Source of the DNA: Platycnemis pennipes
Taxonomy: Eukaryota; Arthropoda; Insecta; Odonata; Platycnemididae
Reading direction: 5' to 3'
DNA length: 64,000 bases
Assembly: GCA_933228895.1 (NCBI GenBank)
Contig: OW121852.1
Coordinates: forward strand, 135,174,992-135,238,991
In this document: positions 11,507-22,703 of the stretch, one piece after another
Numbering within the stretch: the first letter of the stretch is position 1
Layout of the letters: the number at the start of each line of letters is the position of its first letter
Made by a program: the position numbers and the translations under genes
The notes under the pieces: generated by a model
Seen by the model: only the letters and a program-made list of their open reading frames with translations
What the model was told of the DNA's origin: nothing
The model's database searches: none

Positions 11507-11981
11507 AAAATGTGCATGAAATATTTTTGACAGCCAAATTTTAACGCATTAAATATTATTTGGTATTAATTTTCAGATAAAAGCGTACGAAATTTGTTAA
11601 AAATTCCAGGAATACGAAAAATAGAAATGTACATAGATATGATACCCATTACTCCCTTATTCGTGTCATACTGTGGTAAGTGCAAATAAATTTCAATTAA
11701 AAATGTTCAAACGGCAAAAAATAATATTTTCGTAGAAGAATACGGAAAAATTAGGCAGCGAGAGATAAAGAAATGCGGGTTGCATACACACGGATTTTCA
11801 GCGGAGCGGATGTCATTCATGAATGACATTTTTTTTTATTTCCAAAAACGGGGAAAAAAAGACTAAAATATAAATTATAAATATTGACGGTCACTCACAA
11901 TACAATTACAAATACGATAATGTGAAATATTGAGTTCCGACACCCGGAGCGATTTCTTCAGACGGACCCGCATTGAATGGG

Positions 11982-12210
11982 TTAACCAACATTGCGAGTG
12001 TTTCAAGCAAATAGCCAGAAGATTCCATTAAGAGAAAGCTATTAAAAATGATATTTTCAAACACTTGATTGAACGGTGAGTGTATTCATCATCAATGAAG
12101 TTAAATTTCATGTTATATGAAATTATTTTGGAATATAAAACATTGAGTTTTGACACTTTTTATCAGCAAAAATTTCAGGAACCAGAAAAATTGTCACACC
12201 TCCAATGAAT
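11982..12210. repeat. Right half of the dispersed repeat interrupted by piggyBac
   Basis: Continues collinearly with about 3863-4150: shared segments include AATGATATTT, AAATTTCATGTTA, GGAATA.AAAAC.TTGA and a run around GAACCAGAA. It begins with the duplicated TTAA. Confidence 0.65.
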
Positions 12211-12599
12211 TATTCTTCTGATATTGAATTGAAATCATAATTGTTGCAAACAAGGCCGCACAAAAACAGTTGAAGTTCCAAATTGAATTTCATCCAATTA
12301 CACATCATATCTTCTGCTGTGATGACTTCTAATGTGACAGCTGTGTGTTTTTTTTTAATGATAATGCCCTCCCGCATTGCCACTTTTGTATTCATTAATT
12401 AATCAAAGTTTAACTTTCAGATCTAATGACTTAATTTCCCCGCCATAGAAGTTGGCTGTCGAAATGAAGTGGTAGCAGAAGCTGGAGAATAACAGTAAAG
12501 CAATGAAAATAGCACCAACTATCGAAAACTCCCTCGATATATCAAGCTCCTTGTTATGTGTGGCTGCATTCACATGGGTCAAACATTCAACAGTCAACC

Positions 12600-13650
12600 A
12601 GAACTTCTAGAGCACTCAACAGCCCCACTTGATTCCAATGAAGACATTCACGTTCTTTTATACATATGACAAAGACGCAAAGGAACAAATTCGGTGTACA
12701 GCCAGTTGTGATCCCGTTGGGAGGAGTGACTGCGAAATGCTAAGGTCTCAGGGGTCCAGGAAAAGCATTTTTACTCACGAGGGCCAAACGCAACCAAGAG
12801 CTGTCCTTTGCCTCAAAGCCCTGCATTACTCAATGCTGCAAGACGTCGGGGAGTTCATCCAACCTAAGAAGATTTGGACCATGCTGGAAGAAATGTGCGG
12901 CACGTCCAGAATGCTACATACCGTAGTTCACCAGAGGGTGCTAACGAATACGACGAAGGATCCCAGATGGTCAATCCAAGAATATGTAAGCAAGACGCAA
13001 GAAACTATGCTATGAAAGGGTGGTGTGTCATCCAGCGACCAGGCATATGCATATTTTTTGCTCTCGGTCTTCCCATGCCAATGCACGAAGGCCTAAGAAG
13101 ACACGTCCCTATGGAGAGTGACATCATGCATGGTGAAGTCAAAACTGTTTGCGAGAAGAGAAAGGAACATCAAACTGATGGACAAAGACTAAATTGCTTC
13201 GAGTGCTTCAAGAGACTCAAAGGGGACACAATGGAGCTAACACAAAAGGCTAACAACCCTCGATGGCAACAAAGGGGACACAACAGACAACTCAAAAAGG
13301 CTAACAACCCTATGGCCAGGGGAAGAGAGCAGACAAAGGCTTCTCCTTCAAGTTTTTGGAGTTACACCTGCAACAATGACCTGTTTGATTGGAATTCAAA
13401 GAAAGAAGGATGACACAAAAAATAGCACATAAGTCCAAGAACAACATCACATGCAGCGAAGACTCAAGAGGATGAGAACGATGACCTCCCGTTATCAAAC
13501 TCATCACAGCATCTAAGACATGAAGGCGGGAGGTACTTTGGCTCAGGGGCCACTGGACATATGTGCCACAATGCCAAAACATTCAAGAATCTTAAGGGAC
13601 TTGAGAAAGCAGCAGTGAAATTAGGCAAATGCCCATGAAAGGTGAGGCAA
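12600..13650 (+). pseudogene. Ty1/copia retrotransposon gag-protease remnant
   Basis: Several broken plus-strand frames follow the order of a copia polyprotein. First comes the gag (UBN2) domain, with KIWTMLEEMCGTSRML and WSIQEYVSKTQET (12850-13010). After a frame change, a region resembling the gag C-terminus and a broken CCHC knuckle (LNCFECFKR, about 13190-13220). Near 13540-13600 is the protease, read as FGSGATGHMCHNAKTFKNL, where the catalytic Asp of the usual DSGAT motif is replaced. No LTRs, integrase or RT were identified. It is a dead, 3'-truncated copy. Confidence 0.7.
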
Positions 13651-13784
13651 TCGTCCTCTTTTGCATGCAAGAGTGGAAGGAGGAGGAGACGCAAATCTGC
13701 GTCTACAGAAAGTGAAGTGTGCACTGTATTGCCACGTAAGTTCTGCTCCCCAACTGACTGAAAAGGGTGTAGTCATCACGTCCA

Positions 13785-14270
13785 ATAATAATACCTAATA
13801 CCTTTATTTGGCTGGAGATCAAGTTACAAACTAGGGGGTAAATGCACAAGATGTAAGGCACGTCAAAGAAATAACACAAATAAATGGAAAAATACAAAAC
13901 AATTTGTTACAAAGCAGAAAAGATACATGCAAAAAAATTCATTCCAATCGTAAGCAAAAATATGCAGGAAGGTATCATGAAGCCAACAAGACTACGCAAA
14001 AAAGAGTCACTAAGGAACTCGTTCACTGAGTAATACAATTTATCAAGACGAACATTCTTAAATTACTTTTAAATTTTTGAATTGACTCAAATGTTTAATC
14101 ACATTTGGAAGTTGGTTAAAAAGGTGAGAACCCATGTTTGGAGGTTCCATTGTCGATTTTCTAGTTTGTACACAGATATATGGACACCGTAATGCCTCCT
14201 AATGAAGTGATGGTGAACACTTGGATTGAGATCACGAACTTAGAATAATTGATTGAGATTCAAATCTCAC
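13785..14270 (-). mobile_element. Possible LINE 3' tail
   Basis: Begins with an AATAATAATAC tail like that at 6088 and shares scattered similarity with 6100-6480 (ACGTCAAA.., AAAATT..TTTTAAATTTT). No protein motif is readable. It is assigned tentatively to an untranslated LINE 3' region. Confidence 0.3.
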
Positions 14271-14599
14271 AAGTATCAATAATCTGACAATAATTCCAAT
14301 ATTGCTGGCATGCAGAATGGTAAGGTATATCCTGGTTGATGAAAGGTAGAGCCAGAAATATTCCCGTGTCTGGATCTATTCTCCAGCAAAGGCAAGAGGA
14401 GTAGCAGTAAAGATAGGAATTGAAAATTTTCAAGAATCAAATGGCTGCAAAAGTTTAAAGTGCAATGTAATCTCAAAAAATCGAAGATGTGTGTGGAAGA
14501 AGCCACTGTAAGTGATAGTGTTAAAAGAGTGAAGAAAAAACTTTGCAAATGGAGAACAAACCACGAGAGTTGAGTATAAACCACGGTAAAACCAACCAA

Positions 14600-15060
14600 A
14601 GTAAAATGGAGTGGAGTATAAACCACAAGACATTTCTAACGCTGATGAGGCAGATGAGTTTTTTCCAACTTGCTTGCTGACAGAACTCTGCCATTTAGAA
14701 GCCAATCATGTCATGGAGGGGGAAAAAAGGAAAGAAAAATTCACAGTGCTTTTCTTTGTCAATTTTGACGGCTCTGAGAAATTGGAGCCACTTGTTATTA
14801 AGAAATATATAAAGCCTAGAGGCTTTATAAATGCTCAAAGATGGAAATGAGAAACTGGAAAATAGTCCTTTTTATTGACCAGTGTACAGGACATAAAATT
14901 GAGGGGATTGTGTTACGATACATCAAAATAGAGTATTTTTCTCCAAATACCACCAGTAAATTGCAACCCCTTGATCAAGGAATATTTCCATTGCGAAGAG
15001 GAATTATTGGGTGGTGTGCACATAGTAAACAGTTAATGAGAAAAATGACATAAGAGCTGT
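14600..15060 (+). pseudogene. Tigger/pogo-type transposase remnant
   Basis: Two overlapping plus-strand frames (14611-14850 and 14841-15053) together follow the DDE_1 domain of Tigger/pogo transposases. The first carries EKFTVLFFVNFDGSEKLEPL and VIKKYIKPR. The second carries KIVLFIDQCTGH (second acidic site) and FSPNTTSKLQPLDQGI. The DNA-binding N-terminus, first Asp region and C-terminus are missing, and there is a frame change between the parts. It is non-functional. Terminal repeats were not located. Confidence 0.8.
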
Positions 15061-15780
15061 TTGTGGAATATAACGCATGCCACGCACAGGCTGTCTTACG
15101 TGCACTTATTTAAAGTTGCAGGTTTTCGGAAACTGTTTTAAGAAGGCTGGATTTATGGGGACAGCAGCAAGGAAGACATTATGCATGAGGATGAGCCAAC
15201 AGAGTGGCATGAAATAAATAAAATATGTAATTAATGTTCAATCATAGTTTGATGACGTAATAAATGTTGACAATGCCTTTCTCACATGCACCCCAAATTG
15301 AGGGGATGGTGGTGGGAGAAGTGGAGGAAGAAGTTGGAGAGGAATAGGTGCCAATATACGTAAATATGGAAGAAGTGGGTGATGGTGAGGAGTGAATGTC
15401 GGTGAGTCAAAAAAGAGGTGCAGGATGCTTTAGGTGGGATATTTTTGCATGGAAACCTGCAGCAGTGAGAATATATTATCTCTAAATAAGGTGGAAAATA
15501 GTATTTCAAAAGAATTAGAAAAAAAATGAAAGAAACGGAATTAAAAATTTTTTTGGTGACGAGTGCTTTAGTAAGTTTTAGTTCCCTCGTTTTTCTTATT
15601 ATAAACATTAAAACTATGTAAAATATTAACAGCATTTATTTAAATGTTTAAGTATGGTAATTAAAGAGACAGGAGCACATTTCATTGCCAAAACGTTCCA
15701 TAAGGCAGAATATAGGTGTGCATTTTGCTGAAACCTCTTTCTAATAAACCTCTATTTATCAAAGTAACCAAAAAATTGGT
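15061..15780. other. No feature recognised
   Basis: AT-rich, with short frames only; a G-rich, purine-biased patch lies at 15300-15420. It may include the decayed 3' part of the Tigger element. Confidence 0.35.
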
Positions 15781-15789
15781 CCTTTCCAT

Positions 15790-17190
15790 TTCAATATTAA
15801 GAGGTTTTACTGTATTAGTTAATTTTTCACCTATCCATGAAAAGTACTCAACAGGAGAAATACCCAGGGACATCGAGAAAAACATCATCATTCCTATTCC
15901 CAAAAAGAAGAGAGCGGAGAAATGCAAAAAGTTTAGAACTATAAGCCTGGCAACACATGCATCGAAGATATTGACAAGGATCATCTACAGAAGAATAGAA
16001 CAAAAAGCAGAGAAGTTCCTGGATGAAGATCAATTTGGATTCTGGAAAAGTAAGGGTACAAGAGAAGCAATATTGGCCCTTAGGCTGCTCATAGAGAAGA
16101 GAATGGAGAAGAACAAACCGACGTTCACTGCATTTGTGGATTTAGAGAAGGCTTTTGACAACATGGATTGGAATTCAATGCTTGGACTTCTGAAAGGAAT
16201 TGGAGTGTCCTACAATGATTGAAGAATTATCCATAGTTTGTAAAAAAACCAAGTAGCTGTGATTAAATCCAGACCCAGCTGTGAAGAAGCAAGAACAAGG
16301 AAAGGAGTGAGACAAGGCTGAGCACCGTCTCCAGAAAATTTTAATGTTTACATCGAGAGAACCATCGATGAAATCAAAGAGAAGTCTTCTGGGGTGAATA
16401 TCCATGGAGAAAAAATTAGCATGCTGTGATTCACTGATGACATAGCCCTCACAGCAGAAACAGAGAGGGATCTGAATAAGATGCTGATAACCATGGAACG
16501 GACAATGGCCAGATATCAGCTGAATATCAATAAGAAGAAGACTAAGATACTGGTGTGCAGCAAGAGATAAGAAGCCAAAACCAACGTTAAACTAGGAAAA
16601 CAAAAACTGGAAGAGGTGAAATAGCTCTGTTACTGGAAGCCGAGTAACCAATGATGGACAAAGCAAGAAAGAAATAGTTATTGGAATAGCCCAGGCAAAG
16701 AGGGTTTTTTACCAAAAGAAGGATCTACTTACAGCAGGAAATACAAGCGTAGAAGTAAGGAAACAATTCATCAAAATGTACATCTGGAGTGTTTCTATAT
16801 GGCAGTGAGGCATGGACGATGACTGCAGTGGAAAAGAAAAGGGTGGAAGCATTCGAAATGTGGTGCTATAGAAGAATACTGAAGATTAAATGGATCGACT
16901 GAGTAAGTACGAGGAAGTCCCAAGAAGACGGGGAGAGAAGAGAAGTCAGCTGAATACCCTAAGAAGAAGATGGGGCAATCTAACCGGCCACATCATGAGA
17001 CGTGATGGCCTGATGAAGACAATCGTGGAGGGACAAGTGGAAGGGAAGAATGGCAAAGCAAGGTCTCATGCAAGATATATGGAACAAGGGATGAAGGATG
17101 TGAAAGAGAGGAAATACTAAAAATGAGGAGATTAGCCAATAGAAGAACTCAGTGGAGAGCTTCGTCAAACCACCCTCTCAATTTCTGTAA
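15790..17190 (+). pseudogene. LINE reverse-transcriptase fragment, same family as 45-1120
   Basis: The frame 15716-16222 encodes the RT fingers and palm start: IIPIPKKKRAEKCKKFRTIS, then FVDLEKAFDNMDWN and GLLKGIGVSYND. This overlaps the start of the first copy. Downstream, interrupted frames continue to the FTDD equivalent of FADD near 16430 and to an arginine-rich C-terminus (GNLTGHIMRRDGL, about 16970-17010). The end at 17126-17190 matches the other copies. Multiple stops and shifts show it is dead. Confidence 0.8.
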
Positions 17191-17387
17191 CAATAATGCC
17201 TGTTCGCTGTCAGTTTGAAGCCTGTTGAGTGCCTGTTGGAGATTTAGTGAACAGAACATGAACAGCCTACGAAAAATCTCGCACCACACACAAATGGAAA
17301 CAACTTGGAAACGGCCTTCCATCAGTTTGTACTCTGTTCACAGCATGCTCCTTAACCGGCAGGCAACAGGCATTTCGGTGACAATAG

Positions 17388-17610
17388 TGAACAGACTCTC
17401 AACAGGCAGAGGCTTGTTGGTTGTCCTATTCTCCCAACTGAGAACGAACAGACAAGAGTGAACAGACTCTCAGTAGGCAGGAGCCGGTTGGTTGTGTGCT
17501 TTGCCAAACAAGGAATGCACAGTGAAAAAACTCTCAACAGGCAGGGCCGGTTGGTTGTCTGCTTCTCCCGATCAGGAACGAGCAGACTCTCTCAACTGGC
17601 AGATGCCGGT
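17388..17610. repeat. Minisatellite, about 70-bp unit, three copies
   Basis: Units begin near 17388, 17459 and 17525. Each carries ACTCTCAACAGGCAG, then a GGTTGGTTGT box, then a CTTCTCCC or similar stretch. Copies differ by 15-25%. Confidence 0.7.
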
Positions 17611-18659
17611 ACAAGCCAAGAAGCAGCGTACGATGGACACCCGAGCATTAATCATCAACAATAAATCACAACTTGGGTGTTCACGAGCAGCTTTAACCCG
17701 AACATTCATTTAATAGTTCGTGGTTTTGGAAAGTTTTCAACTGTATCGATATAATCACAATGCTACTCAACTTCTGCAGTCAAAATGGCAGTTGTGAGTG
17801 ATGTGATTATGTAAAGCAAGGAGAATAGAAAACTTCCCTCCTTGACGCAAAGTCAGCACGGAGGCGAGCAACTGGAACATAATTACTCTTGAAGTATAAC
17901 ATTTTTTTGAAGCTCGTCACCATAGAAGCTTACTTTAACATTGAAAGTGACGATTAAGGTATTGTGAGTAAATTCTTGTCTTTACAAAGCGAGTCTGCTA
18001 AAGAAAATTCACAAATTTATCAGTTTTTGTTGTGATCTGCCTTCCATATGTTCTTGATTGAATTCTTAACATAAAAAGTGATGGCATTTATTTATTTTTA
18101 CAGGCACATTATATCATAAACGTATTGTGACAGATGAGTTTATGAGAATTCCAATCACTATTGAACTGTGAAAACGTGAAAATGTTTAGTGTATTCCTCA
18201 GTACAGTGACCACCTTCGATGAGACATGAAAAAACTCCCTACTGAAAAATCTACCTTTAATTTTGAGCAGAACTTTTCTTTCAAAAGACCCGTGGTTACT
18301 GAATCCTCAGATAAACTTTTTAAAATTCAGCGTTGTGCCAGAAGCAAGTTCAATCGCAACTTTTGATTCTCATGCCATGTGGTGTCACATTGGCTTATGT
18401 CACATTGGATAATGCCTGAAATGTACAATCGTATTTCTTATCTGCTACGTAGGCAAGTGAATGCAATTATTGAAATTTGAAATAGTGCCAATATTCAAAT
18501 TTACAGCTCCTTTTTTTTGTGCTTTTGAGTTGTTCCTGAAAGTTATATAAGGACGATTATTGGTAGTAGCAGTGTTGGTCACGAAAATTCCTATCTCTAA
18601 TTCTCTTACAGTTAGGTATATTAGTAAGGGATTTTACCAGTTTTTTAAAGTCTCCAGAT

Positions 18660-18835
18660 TTGCAATGGAATTCCTATAGGCCTGGTAGAATTTTCTGTGG
18701 GGTTCCTATAGTAGTCTTATACATCCCATAGATTTCCTATGCGAATCTTATAGGTCTGATAGAAAATTCCTATAGGTCTTACGGCCAAAATCCAATAGAA
18801 TTCCTATAGGAGCGGCCAATAGGAAATTTTTGATA
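18660..18835. repeat. Cluster of TTCCTATAGG-type palindromes
   Basis: The words ATTCCTATAGG, TTCCTATAG, CTTATAGGTCTGATAG, AATTCCTATAGGTCTTA and AATTCCTATAGGAGC occur about every 30-40 bp. The core CCTATAGG is self-complementary. Confidence 0.7.
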
Positions 18836-19688
18836 GGGAAGTATGTAACCATCTTCTCACAGACACAAAACAGACCAGATGTTGCAATTACATTCTACAA
18901 ACCAACGCCCAACTGTTGTAACTCGGACAAGGAACACGGAAATAACAGCCTACTGAACAGACAGCAAACTGGCAGTGCACAGTCTCCAACCTGTTCACTG
19001 GCCCAACAAGTAAGGGACAGAGAATGCCGCTACCCACAACAGGGAGAGAACAGACAATTAGGTAAATTGGATCTGAGGTTTCCGTGGCGTTTCTCAACAT
19101 TGGTAACGGCTTTCGGGCGTTCCTCCGCGTGGTGTTGTGTCAAGGTGATGACAAGTAGGTAACCCTCTTCTCACAGGCATGAAATAGACAAGGTGTTCCA
19201 ATTAACATTCTACGAACCATCGCCTGCTCCGTCTTCCGGACAAGGAACAGGGAACCAACAGCACACTGAACAGACAATGAACAGGCATTATTGTTACAGA
19301 AATCGACAGGGCAATATAAGGATCGATGACTTATGATGATGAACCATGAAAAAAGATCTAATCATCTATAAATCAAACTATAATCCCATGAAGCTCACTT
19401 TTTGCATGTGAGTGTATGCAATCAATACTTAGGCCATTGCATAATGTACGTATCCAATTTTTTCCATAATATGTTGAATATATCACAATTACTATTATAA
19501 ATTATTATGTGTTTAAGAAATATATTGATTATGATAATAATTCTTATAATGATTATAATAACTACACTTCCATTGATTTCTAAGCAGGGTATATCTATTT
19601 TCTTCAAACAATTCATACTGAGATCAAGACAGGATAGTAAGTACAAAAAATGTGCTCTCATAGTGTGAAATTCTCCTTTTAGTTTACA

Positions 19689-19866
19689 ACACAGTGGGCA
19701 TAGACTGTGACTAATACCCAAGTACAGTGTGCAGCACATCGTGGTCACACTGCCCATCACGCTTTAAAGGGAAAACACTGTGCGCACAGTGTGCATACAC
19801 CGTGAATAATACATTTGCACAGTGTGCTACACATTGTTGTCACACTGTCTGTCACGGTTTATTTTC
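19689..19866. repeat. Two tandem copies of an about 82-bp CACAGTG-rich unit
   Basis: 19689-19770 and 19785-19866 align with about 75-80% identity: CACAGTGNGCATA, then ACTAATAC/GAATAATAC, CAGTGTGC.ACACAT, TGTCACACTG and ATCACG/GTCACGG.TT. The unit is also rich in the palindromic word CACTGTG. Confidence 0.75.
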
Positions 19867-19869
19867 ACC

Positions 19870-20130
19870 GAGGTAACCATACCAGTTTTTGAAATATTGC
19901 CATTGGAAACAATGAAATACATCAGTCACCCAGACTTACAAACTATGATGACAACTTACATGTAATACACTGATGGTTAGAATATGTCGACTGTCAGGAC
20001 TCCAACAAGCTAAAATCAAACCTGGTGCACCTTCAGATATTTTGCACTGAAACGATGTGTTTTGAAGGCAGAAAACGTGAACAAATGCACGGGGGCTGTA
20101 TGATGCACACATTATAAATTGGGAGTCGGC
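19870..20130. other. No feature recognised
   Basis: Intronic relative to the WRAP73-like gene; no repeats or conserved frames were seen. Confidence 0.4.
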
Positions 20131-20221
20131 AGCCCATTCAATATGCTAAAGATAAAAAAGTGCACATTTCAATTGATTTGAATGCCAAGGTATAATTCTG
20201 GCACATAAGCAATGTACTTAC

Positions 20222-20386
20222 ATCTACCGGACCGTCGCAGTCAAACATTTTTATGAGTGAAAAATTGTCTGCAGACCTAATTAAAAGCTTCAACTGATGT
20301 GAAATTGCTATCAGTTTCCCATTGGGGGAAAATAAACATTTATTCTTGGAACATTTAAAAGGTACAGACAACTTAGATAACTCCAT
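20222..20386 (-). CDS. WRAP73: First coding exon of a WRAP73 (WDR8)-like protein
   Basis: The ATG is at 20384-20386 on the minus strand. The exon is 165 bp (55 codons, phase 0) and ends GTAGAT|GTAAGT, a strong donor. The product begins MELSKLSVPFKCSKNK and contains CLFSPNGKLIAISHQLKLLI, which aligns with the N-terminus and first WD repeat of WRAP73 (family pattern: M-E-hydrophobic-S-E/K-L, then CKFSPDGKYLA). The frame reads 27 residues past the donor before a stop, as expected for intron. The next recognised exon is 14 kb away at 5786-5962, with mobile elements between. Confidence 0.7.
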
Positions 20387-20628
20387 TTCTTTTCCAAGAT
20401 AATATATATTGAGTTAATAATTTATCTACACCAACGTGAGCTATCACAACTTCATAGCATGCAGCCAAAGAAAGAATACGTATTTAAAATAAATTATTTC
20501 TGTAAATAATTACGGACCACTACGGAGACTACAGACGCTACAGACATGCCGCCAAACATTCCACCAATCGCTAATGTGCTAATGTTTTGTATTTCATTTG
20601 TTACTGAGATGTGCGACTCAAACATAAG
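20387..20628. promoter_or_regulatory. Possible bidirectional promoter
   Basis: This 242-bp gap separates the WRAP73-like start codon (minus) from a candidate divergent first exon (plus). It lacks recognised repeats. A short direct repeat ACTACGGAGACTACAGACGC sits at 20519-20538. Promoter function is inferred only from the arrangement. Confidence 0.35.
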
Positions 20629-20723
20629 ATGGCAGCATGGCCGCGCTGTCCACGCAGCGGGATCGCAAAGCAGAAATGGGCACGAGAAAACGTTGATCCT
20701 TCAGTTTTCTCAAATCTTGGAAG
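20629..20723 (+). CDS. Candidate first exon of an unidentified divergent gene
   Basis: From the ATG at 20629-20631, 31 codons plus two bases are open up to GGAAG|GTAAGG, a strong donor. The context AAGATGG is a good start, and the encoded peptide contains RSGIAKQKWARENVDPSVFS, charged and unlike the surrounding repeat DNA. I do not recognise the family. No second exon was identified. A longer overlapping frame (20546-20845) runs straight through the donor and is less convincing. Confidence 0.4.
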
Positions 20724-20729
20724 GTAAGG

Positions 20730-22703
20730 TTGACGATCATATCCCTGTTTTATTGTCAGGTAAACTTGCACGAATTTTTAGTCAGGCTCGTAACTTAAAC
20801 GGAAGTATTACAAAAAATTTAACAGTTTTTTCCTACATAACGTAAACTGGTCGGTCGTTAGGGGTCTAACCACGTTTTCTTGCCAATAGAAGTATTCCAT
20901 GAAAATATGAATTCAAGTAATTTGTTAATGAACTGGATAAATATAAGTGAAAAACATGTTGACCAATACTGTAGAATTGATTTCTGACTGTGTTAGACTT
21001 ATGAGACCACGCGTCGGAAAACTAGGTTTTCACGGGTAACGGTTAGGCTCACGCAAATTATATGTGATTGCTAAACCCCCAACTAACTTCCCAAACTATT
21101 TCTGCTACGAGAATGACGAGGAAACGAATGGTCATGTGCCAAGCTCATGAGAAAATTTCGTGGAAAGTTGAGCGTTAGAATCAACTAAACCCGCTGCCCA
21201 CGCTTAAATTTTGTGTACTTCATATAATATAATATCAAATCTGTTTTAATCCTTCACTATTATTATGAAGGGTAGAAGTGATGTTTAGGGTTCGAAGTGC
21301 TTCTCGATGTGGCATTTATGTAGAAAAAATAAGAGGTCATTTATTAATTGTGACTACAGTTGAATTAGCGGCAGATTTTCTTAGGATGTCTACCAAACTT
21401 GCTTACCGGAATAAATTTACCTGTCACATCCTCGCGGTGGCACGCAGGTTTCAGCGTAATGTAGATGATTAAAGACGGGATTTTTTTGGAACACAAAAAT
21501 TTTGCATTAAATTGGAATTTCAGTACGAACGCTGAAATCTATACGGTTTGTCGCAGTCATAATGTTACGGAAAGTTTGACCTCGAATCTGAAATACTTTG
21601 CACTGTGAGGGAGGACTCATGGGGGGGGGGGGGGGGGGTGAGGGAGGAGTCATGCTTCTATTTCATCCTATGGTCTGGCGTGTCTTGCGAAATATTTTAA
21701 TCCACTGCGAGTATGGGTAGATCGTCCAAAGGTAGCCAATGTAAATGACGCCTGAGTATCGAGTACCTATATGATAGCTAATTGGATATTTTTATCAATC
21801 GACTGGTTTCGCCAGTAGTAGCTCTCGAATTTTAACTCTGCTTATTATCCACATCAACCGTAGGGTATGTTGTTTCATTTTGTGGCTAAGTGAATTCTGT
21901 TGACAAATGTTAAATTTCAGTGAATTTCATACATTTCTAACACTGTATAATACTGAACATGTTTATTAGCTACAGTCAGTGCTACCATATTACTTTAACT
22001 CCTGTAATACCTAAGGCTTTTTATCCTCTAATTCTGTGAAAAATCTTTTTCATCATGGGATCTCTAGTCAAACTAAATATAAGAGACAGGAAAAATAGTT
22101 TTCTCTTGGGGAGGGGGGGTTCAAAATCAACAAAGTCAAGCTATTCACTGGTGTAGGTTGACTATTTGCATGGTATGGATGTTAACATTGTTGAAGTGAT
22201 TATCACGTTTTCATGAAAGCAAACTTTGGCCCTCATCGAAGCTATATTGACCATCCTAGTGGTCAGCATAGTCAACATCGGGCCTATATTAAATTGTCGC
22301 TGTTATTGGTCGCTGACTGTGTTTACATAGCCAGATTGGCATTACCCAAACAGCGGACACTTACTTGATGGGAATTCCTACCTGCTAACCAATGAAGAGA
22401 TGACACAAAAGAGAGGAATATGGTTAAAAATGAAAACTTTTGTAAACTCACTGCCAGGGGGAAGTCAAAAGATAAATTCTAAAGGCATAATTTTATGAAT
22501 TTTTATGTAGTCTATGTAATTTTAAGAAAATGATTTTCACACTATCAATGAAGAATAGTTATTTAAATAAGCTCCCAGAATTCTCATTTTCTTAGCTATT
22601 TTCTAACCCAGGAAAAAGCTGTTGATGGATTTGGGGCTTCTACTAAACAGGAATTGTGTGTGAATTTATCATCAGGTGGAAATGTACAGGAAATTTTGAC
22701 TAC
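20730..22703. other. No gene recognised; contains a poly-G tract
   Basis: The stretch would be the first intron of the candidate plus-strand gene. A run of about 18 G lies at 21621-21638, between two copies of GTGAGGGAGGA.TCATG. The rest is AT-rich with short frames. Confidence 0.45.

Larger units (their letters stand above)
7210..11981 (+). mobile_element. Complete piggyBac-type DNA transposon (4772 bp)
   Basis: The element sits between TTAA duplications at 7206-7209 and 11982-11985. Its ends are inverted repeats: left CCCTTTCAATGCGG, right (reverse complement) CCCATTCAATGCGGG. A 44-bp perfect palindrome occupies 7212-7255. The 16-mer GTCATTCATGAATGAC recurs at 7226-7241 and 7296-7311 at the left and at 11812-11827 at the right, with a partial copy near 7258. 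It carries one transposase gene and, in its 3' half, a nested foldback. Because the other copy of the surrounding repeat is uninterrupted, the boundaries are well supported. Confidence 0.93.
17183..19312. mobile_element. Foldback-like element with short inverted ends and internal repeats
   Basis: The left end carries TTTCTGTAACAATAATGCC and the right end carries its reverse complement at 19287-19305. Similarity extends about 60 bp inwards, with GCCTGTT..CTGTTCA motifs. Inside are a minisatellite near the left end (17388-17600), a cluster of CCTATAGG palindromes (18660-18830), and a direct duplication (18840-18960 versus 19150-19270). No coding sequence was seen between 17700 and 18650. Target duplications are not obvious. 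Confidence 0.55.
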
